Positions 1 to 3,975 of a stretch of DNA of 5,866 bases are shown one piece after another. Source of the stretch: Flavobacterium psychrophilum (lineage in GTDB: Bacteria; Bacteroidota; Bacteroidia; Flavobacteriales; Flavobacteriaceae). Both the position numbers and the translations under genes were made by a program. The stretch is from contig CAMAWK010000145.1 of NCBI GenBank assembly GCA_945861915.1, forward strand, positions 1 to 5,866. The letters are read 5' to 3'. Position 1 is the first letter of the stretch, and the number at the start of each line of letters is the position of its first letter. A model generated the notes under the pieces. The model was not told where the DNA came from, did no database searches, and was given only the letters and a program-made list of their open reading frames with translations.

Positions 1-518
1 GGAGGCATTTCTGCCCAATTATTAGCAAACATTTGTTTTTTGTATGCCGCAATATGTGAGTCTATTTTGGTTTTACTAATCTTGTCGGCTTTGGTAAAAA
101 TAATGCAAAACGGAATTTCACTTTCGCCCATATACGCCATGAATTCAATGTCAATTTTTTGAGCTTCGTGGCGAATGTCTATTAAAACAAAAGCACAAAC
201 GAGTTGTTCTCTGGTTTCAAAATAATCAGTAATAAATTGTTGAAAAACCGATTTTGTTTTCTTAGAAACTTTCGCATATCCATAGCCTGGCAAATCGACC
301 AAAAACCAATTATTGTTTATTAAAAAATGATTAATTAATTGCGTTTTTCCTGGTCTTCCTGAAGTTTTGGCTAAATTTTTATGGTTGGTTAACATGTTGA
401 TCAACGACGATTTTCCCACATTGGACCTACCAATAAAGGCATATTCAGGTAAAAAATCTTTCGGACATTTGTCTACTTCGGAGTTGCTGATAATAAATTC
501 GGCGGTATTAATTTTCAT
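1..518 (-). CDS. engB: Ribosome biogenesis GTPase EngB/YsxC (3' end cut by the window)
   Basis: This is a TRAFAC-class GTPase that, in studied bacteria, acts in the cytoplasm in late assembly of the 50S ribosomal subunit and is usually essential. I translated it directly from the minus strand: 172 codons are visible, starting at the ATG complementary to 516-518. The P-loop (G1) GRSNVGKSS is at residues 30-38, a G2-type Thr at 59 in GKTQ, the G3 motif DLPGYG at 75-80, and the G4 motif TKAD at 142-145. Family members are about 200 residues, so only the last 25-40 residues, with the G5 loop, lie beyond the left edge. The start is supported by the N-terminal KINTAEF stretch, which matches the family pattern as I remember it. 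The first 11 bases overlap the end of the hepT-like gene, so translation is probably coupled to it. No promoter of its own was seen directly upstream. Seen: GTPase motifs. Known: family role. Inferred: coupling. Confidence 0.95.
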   Translation of the reverse strand, partial: MKINTAEFIISNSEVDKCPKDFLPEYAFIGRSNVGKSSLINMLTNHKNLAKTSGRPGKTQLINHFLINNNWFLVDLPGYGYAKVSKKTKSVFQQFITDYFETREQLVCAFVLIDIRHEAQKIDIEFMAYMGESEIPFCIIFTKADKISKTKIDSHIAAYKKQMFANNWAEMP

Positions 519-849
519 CTAAAAGTGCTTTTGCTTCGATAAACAACTGAGGAATGTCTTTATTGATAATTTTCCAAATCAAAATATCATCGACAGTGTC
601 ATAGGCATGAATTACTTTGTTTCTTAAATCAACGATTATTCTAGAATAAGAAATGGAGATTGATGGATTAATTTTTAATAGCTTAGACATTGCTTCCCCG
701 ATAATTTCTATTTCCCTTTCAACAGCTCTTCGCTTTGTTTTATTTGACAAATAGTCATCTAGAATTCTTTTACTTTCTAAATGCTCATCTATGGAATTTA
801 TGGATTCAATAATGTCAACAAGTAGTTTCTTTTCTTCTCTAGTTGTCAT
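508..849 (-). CDS. hepT: HepT-like HEPN-domain toxin (putative RNase) of a MntA-HepT type toxin-antitoxin pair
   Basis: A 113-residue, mostly helical protein of the HEPN/DUF86 type. The signature RX4HXY motif is intact: Arg76, His81 and Tyr83 in RNKVIHAY. In characterised HepT toxins the Arg and His form the RNase active site, and the Tyr is the residue that the partner MntA modifies with AMP units to silence the toxin. The preceding helix, REIEIIGEA at residues 45-53, is also typical of this family. The start ATG overlaps the stop of the nucleotidyltransferase gene in an ATGA (846-849), and the C-terminal codons overlap the start of engB by 11 bases. No truncation or frameshift is seen, so the toxin should be functional. 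GC over 601-780 counts to 53/180, lower than the neighbouring hydrolase. Family assignment is firm from the motif and the partner gene; RNase activity in this organism and its target RNA are inferred. Confidence 0.9.
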   Translation of the reverse strand: MTTREEKKLLVDIIESINSIDEHLESKRILDDYLSNKTKRRAVEREIEIIGEAMSKLLKINPSISISYSRIIVDLRNKVIHAYDTVDDILIWKIINKDIPQLFIEAKALLDEN

Positions 850-1148
850 AATAATTGAATTTTATTTTCATTAATACTTTCTATAAGATAGGGATTTCGC
901 AAGGTCTTTTCTGCAACCAAATCAACTTCTGTTTTCAACAATTCTTGCAATTCATATAATAATCCAAAATAATTATTTGCATAAGTTTCATAATCTAAAT
1001 CTTCTGGAAAGGAATATAAAAAATCAACATCACTATTTTTATTAAATTTATTGGTAGCGGCACTTCCAAACAAGAAAACATTTTTAGCGCCGTACTTTGA
1101 AAATAAGTGCTTTATCTGAGTTAAATTATTTTCGATTTTCGATTCCAT
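846..1148 (-). CDS. mntA: MntA-like minimal nucleotidyltransferase antitoxin
   Basis: A 100-residue minimal nucleotidyltransferase (MNT fold, DNA polymerase beta superfamily). The catalytic signature GSX10DXD is complete: Gly28-Ser29, ten residues, then Asp40 and Asp42. A plausible third metal-binding Asp is Asp76 in EVDLV. In studied MntA-HepT pairs this enzyme uses ATP to add AMP units to the Tyr of the toxin's RX4HXY motif, which neutralises it. The gene lies directly upstream of the hepT-like gene and shares a 4-base ATGA with it, so the two are almost certainly co-translated. It starts 19 bases after the stop of the hydrolase gene. The Arg that often follows the GS in related transferases (GSxAR) is replaced here, the loop reading GSAATNK, so nucleotide handling may differ slightly. 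GC over 901-1080 counts to 48/180, the lowest of the genes sampled. The neighbour and intact motifs make the pair assignment strong; activity is inferred. Confidence 0.9.
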   Translation of the reverse strand: MESKIENNLTQIKHLFSKYGAKNVFLFGSAATNKFNKNSDVDFLYSFPEDLDYETYANNYFGLLYELQELLKTEVDLVAEKTLRNPYLIESINENKIQLL

Positions 1149-1167
1149 TCTAAAAAGATTTAAAACA

Positions 1168-1941
1168 TTAATGCGCTTTCAAATGGGTGTGTGTCAACCA
1201 ATCTTCTAGCAAACGATTGAATTCATCGGGATGTTCCATCATGGCAGCATGACCACATTTATCTATCCAATATAAGGTAGCATTGGGTAGTAATTCATTA
1301 AATTCTTCTGCAACATTTGGTGGTGTAACAGTATCATTTTTTCCCCAAATAATACAGGTTTGAACATGCATTTTTGGTAAATCTTTTGCCATATTATGAC
1401 GAATAGCACTTTTGGCAATAGTAAGGGTTTTTATTAATTTTATTCTGTCGTTTACCGATTCATATACTTCATCTACCAATTCTTTAGTGGCAATTTTAGG
1501 GTCATAAAAAACCGCTTGGGCTTTTTGTTTGATGTATTCATAATCGCCTCTTTTGGGATAGCTATCACCCATGGCGCTTTCGTATAAACCTGAACTTCCA
1601 GTAATTACAAGTCCTGCTACTTTTTCGGGATACATTTTTGTATGATACAAAGCGATATGACCACCTAGCGAATTACCTAATAATATTACTCTATCAAATC
1701 CTTTGAATGTAATAAAGTCTTTTACATATTTTGCAAAAGCTTTCACGTTGGTTTTTAAGATACTTTGGGTATAAATAGGCAAATTCGGAATGATTATTTT
1801 ATATCCTTTTTCAGAAAAGTAAGATGCAACTCCGTCAAAATTACTCAATCCGCCCATGAGTCCATGTAATACAACAATTGGAGTTCCTTCGCCTGATTCA
1901 TAATAACTATACCTACCTTCTTTCTTAAAGTATTTTTCCAT
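1168..1941 (-). CDS. Alpha/beta-hydrolase fold protein (substrate unknown)
   Basis: A 257-residue alpha/beta-hydrolase with a complete catalytic triad: nucleophile Ser91 in GNSLGG, Asp203 in GKNDTVTPP and His231 in GHAAMMEHP. The HG pair at 26-27 is the usual oxyanion-hole loop, and a helical lid lies roughly at 120-190. No signal peptide is visible, so it is probably cytoplasmic. The layout resembles small esterases or C-C bond hydrolases, but nothing seen fixes the substrate. I chose the ATG at 1939-1941. A longer frame exists from a GTG at 1966-1968, but that codon overlaps the -7 promoter box (1968-1975) and would lie upstream of the transcript start. The chosen start also gives an N-terminus (MEKYFKKEG) that leads straight into the first beta strand. 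It is the first gene of the minus-strand operon that continues into mntA, hepT and engB. Its GC (72/180 over 1501-1680) is clearly above that of the toxin-antitoxin genes. Fold is certain; substrate unknown. Confidence 0.9.
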   Translation of the reverse strand: MEKYFKKEGRYSYYESGEGTPIVVLHGLMGGLSNFDGVASYFSEKGYKIIIPNLPIYTQSILKTNVKAFAKYVKDFITFKGFDRVILLGNSLGGHIALYHTKMYPEKVAGLVITGSSGLYESAMGDSYPKRGDYEYIKQKAQAVFYDPKIATKELVDEVYESVNDRIKLIKTLTIAKSAIRHNMAKDLPKMHVQTCIIWGKNDTVTPPNVAEEFNELLPNATLYWIDKCGHAAMMEHPDEFNRLLEDWLTHTHLKAH

Positions 1942-1967
1942 ACGTTTTTGCAAATTTACAGTTGGCA

Positions 1968-1975
1968 CAAAGATA
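1968..1975 (-). promoter_or_regulatory. Promoter -7 box for the hydrolase-mntA-hepT-engB operon
   Basis: On the minus strand the sequence reads TATCTTTG, a full match to the Bacteroidota -7 consensus TAnnTTTG used by their primary sigma factor. Transcription would start a few bases downstream, around 1961-1964, leaving an untranslated leader of about 20 bases before the ATG at 1941. The expected -33 TTG/TTTG is not present at the usual spacing; the nearest TTTG is about 30 bases upstream, so the -33 part is weak or absent. The box match is seen; use as the promoter is inferred from its position just before the first gene. Confidence 0.65.
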
Positions 1976-2181
1976 TGTTTTAATAGGAATAAATGAATTT
2001 TTGAACAAATTTTTTAGAGTATAATTATTTATCCGCCAAAATCAGACCGAAACAAACCAATTATTTATCGCAAGCTGAAATGAATTTTTTCTTCCTTTTT
2101 AAAATACAATTCCATCATTTTTTCAACACATCTTTCAAGTGCTAATTCTCTGATTGTCCTAAAATTAAAGCTTTTGAAGCA
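1976..2181. other. AT-rich intergenic stretch between divergent operons, no gene recognised
   Basis: This is the part of the 333-base divergent intergenic region that lies between the hydrolase promoter and the MraZ operator. I see no tRNA or rRNA, no convincing terminator hairpin and no insertion-sequence ends. On the minus strand one frame stays open from about 2249 to a TAA at 2065-2067. Its last part reads like a plausible helical peptide (RTIRELALER, then MMELYFKKEE), but it has no ATG other than two adjacent ones at 2113-2118, which would give only 17 residues, and its upstream part runs through the mraZ operator repeats. It may be chance, or the tail of a decayed gene. Confidence 0.5.
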
Positions 2182-2232
2182 AAAGTGGTAAAACTTATTA
2201 ACAAAGTGGTAAAACGTGGTAAATTGTGGGCA
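2182..2232 (+). promoter_or_regulatory. MraZ operator: four GTGG boxes, three in 10-base tandem
   Basis: Four 10-base units are visible: AAAGTGGTAA at 2182-2191, AAAGTGGTAA at 2203-2212, AACGTGGTAA at 2213-2222 and ATTGTGGGCA at 2223-2232. Their GTGG cores start at 2185, 2206, 2216 and 2226, so the spacings are 21, 10 and 10, keeping them on about the same helix face. MraZ proteins are known to bind tandem 10-base direct repeats just upstream of their own gene (TGGG with 5-base spacers in E. coli, AAAGTG-type boxes in Mycoplasma). Position, period and core all fit. The last unit covers the expected -33 region of the mraZ promoter, so bound MraZ should block transcription. The repeats are seen; binding and autorepression are inferred from the family. 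Confidence 0.85.
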
Positions 2233-2241
2233 TATTTTTTA

Positions 2242-2249
2242 TAGTTTTG
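2242..2249 (+). promoter_or_regulatory. Promoter -7 box for mraZ and the dcw cluster
   Basis: The sequence TAGTTTTG matches the Bacteroidota -7 consensus TAnnTTTG in full. A TTG at 2224-2226 could serve as the -33 element, but the 15-base gap is shorter than the usual 17-20 or so, and this TTG lies inside the last MraZ box. Transcription would start near 2253-2256, giving a leader of about 20 bases before the TTG start codon at 2275. Box match seen; use inferred. Confidence 0.7.
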
Positions 2250-2274
2250 CTATGTATCATTTAATTCATTTCTC

Positions 2275-2748
2275 TTGAATACAATTGTTGGAACATATGA
2301 ATGCAAAGTCGATGTTAAAGGCAGGGTTTTAATACCATCGCCTTTAAAAAAACAATTGGCTCACTCACTTCAAAACGGCTTTGTTTTGAAGCGTTCTGTT
2401 TTTCAACCTTGTTTAGAATTGTATCCCATGGAAGAATGGAATGCAATGATGGTAAAAATCAACACCCTTAATCGATTTGTTAAAAAGAATAATGACTTTA
2501 TCCGTCGATTTACCGCTGGAGTAAAAACGGTTGAAATTGATGCTTTAGGAAGATTATTAGTGCCAAAAGATTTAGTGAATTTCGCCACTATTTCCAAAGA
2601 TGTGGTTTTCTCGTCGGCGGTGAATATTGTTGAGATTTGGGACAAAGACTTATACGAAAAATCAATAAACGGAGACGATATCGATTTTGCTGATTTAGCC
2701 GAAGACGTCATGGGAAATGTAACTGATGGAAACAATGGAATATCATAA
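2275..2748 (+). CDS. mraZ: Transcriptional regulator MraZ
   Basis: A 157-residue MraZ, a DNA-binding protein with two AbrB/SpoVT-like swapped-hairpin domains that forms ring oligomers and represses the dcw operon in studied bacteria. Both copies of the DxxxR signature are present: DVKGR at residues 13-17 and DALGR at 89-93, each followed by a hydrophobic strand and a Pro (P21, P97). The length fits the family (about 140-160). The start codon is TTG. No ATG or GTG lies upstream in frame before a stop at 2242-2244, and the resulting N-terminus MNTIVGTYECKVD places the first domain correctly. No Shine-Dalgarno sequence is visible. The tandem boxes at 2182-2232 are its probable binding site. The 3' end overlaps rsmH by 23 bases. 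The acidic C-terminal tail after about residue 130 is variable in the family. Confidence 0.96.
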   Translation: MNTIVGTYECKVDVKGRVLIPSPLKKQLAHSLQNGFVLKRSVFQPCLELYPMEEWNAMMVKINTLNRFVKKNNDFIRRFTAGVKTVEIDALGRLLVPKDLVNFATISKDVVFSSAVNIVEIWDKDLYEKSINGDDIDFADLAEDVMGNVTDGNNGIS

Positions 2749-3631
2749 TCCTGTTTTGCTTCATCCATCGATTGATGGATTGAATATTAATCCAAATGGG
2801 GTGTATGTCGATGTGACTTTTGGTGGTGGCGGACATTCTGCTGAAATTCTAAAAAGATTAGGCGCAAATGGAAAACTATTTGCCTTTGACCAAGACGAAG
2901 ATGCTTTAGCCAATGCGTTAAAAGACGAACGATTTGTCCTTATCAATGAAAATTTTCGATTTATAAAAAGGTTCTTACGGTTTTATGGAATAAAAAGTGT
3001 CGATGGAATTCTCGCTGATTTAGGGGTTTCGTCTCATCAATTTGATGTTGCCGAAAGAGGATTTTCGACTCGTTTTGATGCGGAATTAGATATGAGAATG
3101 AGTCAAAAAAACGACCTAAATGCGTATCGAGTAGTCAATGAATATGACGATGTAAATTTGAAAAGAGTTTTTTTGGATTACGGAGAATTAAAAATTGCTC
3201 CCGCTTTAGCCAGAACAATTATCGAAGCAAGAGCCAACAATCCCATCAAAACCACCGATGAATTGAAAGCTATTTTAGCAAAATATTTACCAGAAAAAGT
3301 CAGAAATAAAATATTGGCTCAAATATATCAAGCCATTCGAATTGAAGTAAATCAAGAAATGGATGTTTTGAAAGAATTTTTAGAACAGTCGTTAGAAATT
3401 TTGAATCCAAAAGGAAGATTAAGTGTGATTTCCTATCATTCGCTAGAAGACCGATTAGTGAAAAGATATATGAAAAACGGACTATTTGAAGGTGAACCAG
3501 AACGCGATTTTTATGGTAATTTTTCGGTTCCTTTTAATACAATTGAAAAATTAATTGTTCCCGATGATGCTGAAATTAAAATAAATAATAGAGCGCGAAG
3601 TGCCAAATTAAGAGTTGCGGAGAAGAAATGA
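2726..3631 (+). CDS. rsmH: 16S rRNA (cytosine-1402-N4)-methyltransferase RsmH (MraW)
   Basis: A SAM-dependent methyltransferase that, in studied bacteria, adds the N4-methyl group to C1402 of 16S rRNA in the ribosomal P site. At 301 residues it is the usual length. Motifs in order: the conserved N-terminal HNPVLL at 7-12, the SAM-binding loop VDVTFGGGGHS at 28-38, FDQD at 54-57 (acidic end of the second strand), the ADLGVSS motif at 97-103, RGFS at 111-114, YQAIRIEVN at 201-209 and SYHSLEDR at 236-243. The first possible start is the ATG at 2726, directly after an in-frame TAA at 2720-2722. An ATG three codons later (2735) would give MEYHNP and is equally plausible. It overlaps mraZ by 23 bases and shares an ATGA with the ftsL-like gene, so the three are co-translated. 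Nothing is odd about it. Function is assigned from motifs and the standard dcw position. Confidence 0.97.
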   Translation: METMEYHNPVLLHPSIDGLNINPNGVYVDVTFGGGGHSAEILKRLGANGKLFAFDQDEDALANALKDERFVLINENFRFIKRFLRFYGIKSVDGILADLGVSSHQFDVAERGFSTRFDAELDMRMSQKNDLNAYRVVNEYDDVNLKRVFLDYGELKIAPALARTIIEARANNPIKTTDELKAILAKYLPEKVRNKILAQIYQAIRIEVNQEMDVLKEFLEQSLEILNPKGRLSVISYHSLEDRLVKRYMKNGLFEGEPERDFYGNFSVPFNTIEKLIVPDDAEIKINNRARSAKLRVAEKK

Positions 3632-3975
3632 AAAACGGAGTATATAGCATATTAAAAGCGCGATTTCTGATTGAAGACGATTCAATAAAAAACTGGCGAT
3701 TTATCGTTTTTCTAATTGTTTTAGCCATAATCATGATTGCAAATACTCAAAATTTCGAAAAAAAAGTCTTTACGATTATAGAATTGACAAACGAAGTAAA
3801 AGAACTGCGTTCTGAATTTGTAGATAGAAGATCTGAATTGATGAAATTAAAAATGGAATCTACCATTGCGCAAAAAATGGAAGCTCGACAAATTTTTCCA
3901 TCAACAGTTCCGCCAATAAAAATTAAAATTAAAAAAGCACCCGAAAAAACATTCTTCCAAAAATTATGGCAGTAG
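3628..3975 (+). CDS. ftsL: FtsL-like cell division protein
   Basis: A 115-residue bitopic membrane protein: a short cytoplasmic N-terminus (1-22), one membrane segment at about 24-40 (rich in Ile, Val, Leu, starting after Trp23), then a charged region at about 47-86 with heptad-like hydrophobic spacing that suggests a coiled coil, and a basic Pro-containing tail. This is the architecture of FtsL, the periplasmic scaffold that joins FtsB and FtsQ and activates the FtsW-FtsI synthase during septation. FtsL sequences diverge strongly, so the assignment rests mainly on topology, size and the slot between rsmH and ftsI, where ftsL normally lies. It starts with the ATGA shared with rsmH, and its last 10 bases overlap ftsI. 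No alternative start is needed. An unrelated small membrane protein in the same slot is possible but unlikely. Confidence 0.82.
   Translation: MKNGVYSILKARFLIEDDSIKNWRFIVFLIVLAIIMIANTQNFEKKVFTIIELTNEVKELRSEFVDRRSELMKLKMESTIAQKMEARQIFPSTVPPIKIKIKKAPEKTFFQKLWQ

Noticed and set aside
1171..1204. A TTGACA-like hexamer near the 3' end of the hydrolase gene that could be a promoter for mntA
   Set aside because: It resembles an E. coli type -35 element, which Bacteroidota sigma factors do not use, and no TAnnTTTG box follows at the right spacing before mntA.
1990..2016. AT-rich hairpin-like sequence (TTTG AA CAAA) as a possible terminator
   Set aside because: The stem is four pairs without a GC-rich core, and it lies between two divergent promoters where no transcript needs to end.
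2241..2253. Small inverted repeat ATAG/CTAT around the mraZ -7 box
   Set aside because: Only four base pairs in AT-rich DNA and fully explained by the promoter box; too weak for an operator or hairpin claim.
2403..2768. Minus-strand frame of 121 codons
   Set aside because: It lies antisense inside mraZ and rsmH, which have clear family motifs; its translation has no recognisable domain.
2761..2946. Minus-strand frame of 61 codons
   Set aside because: It is antisense to the SAM-binding region of rsmH and is a shadow of that conserved coding sequence.
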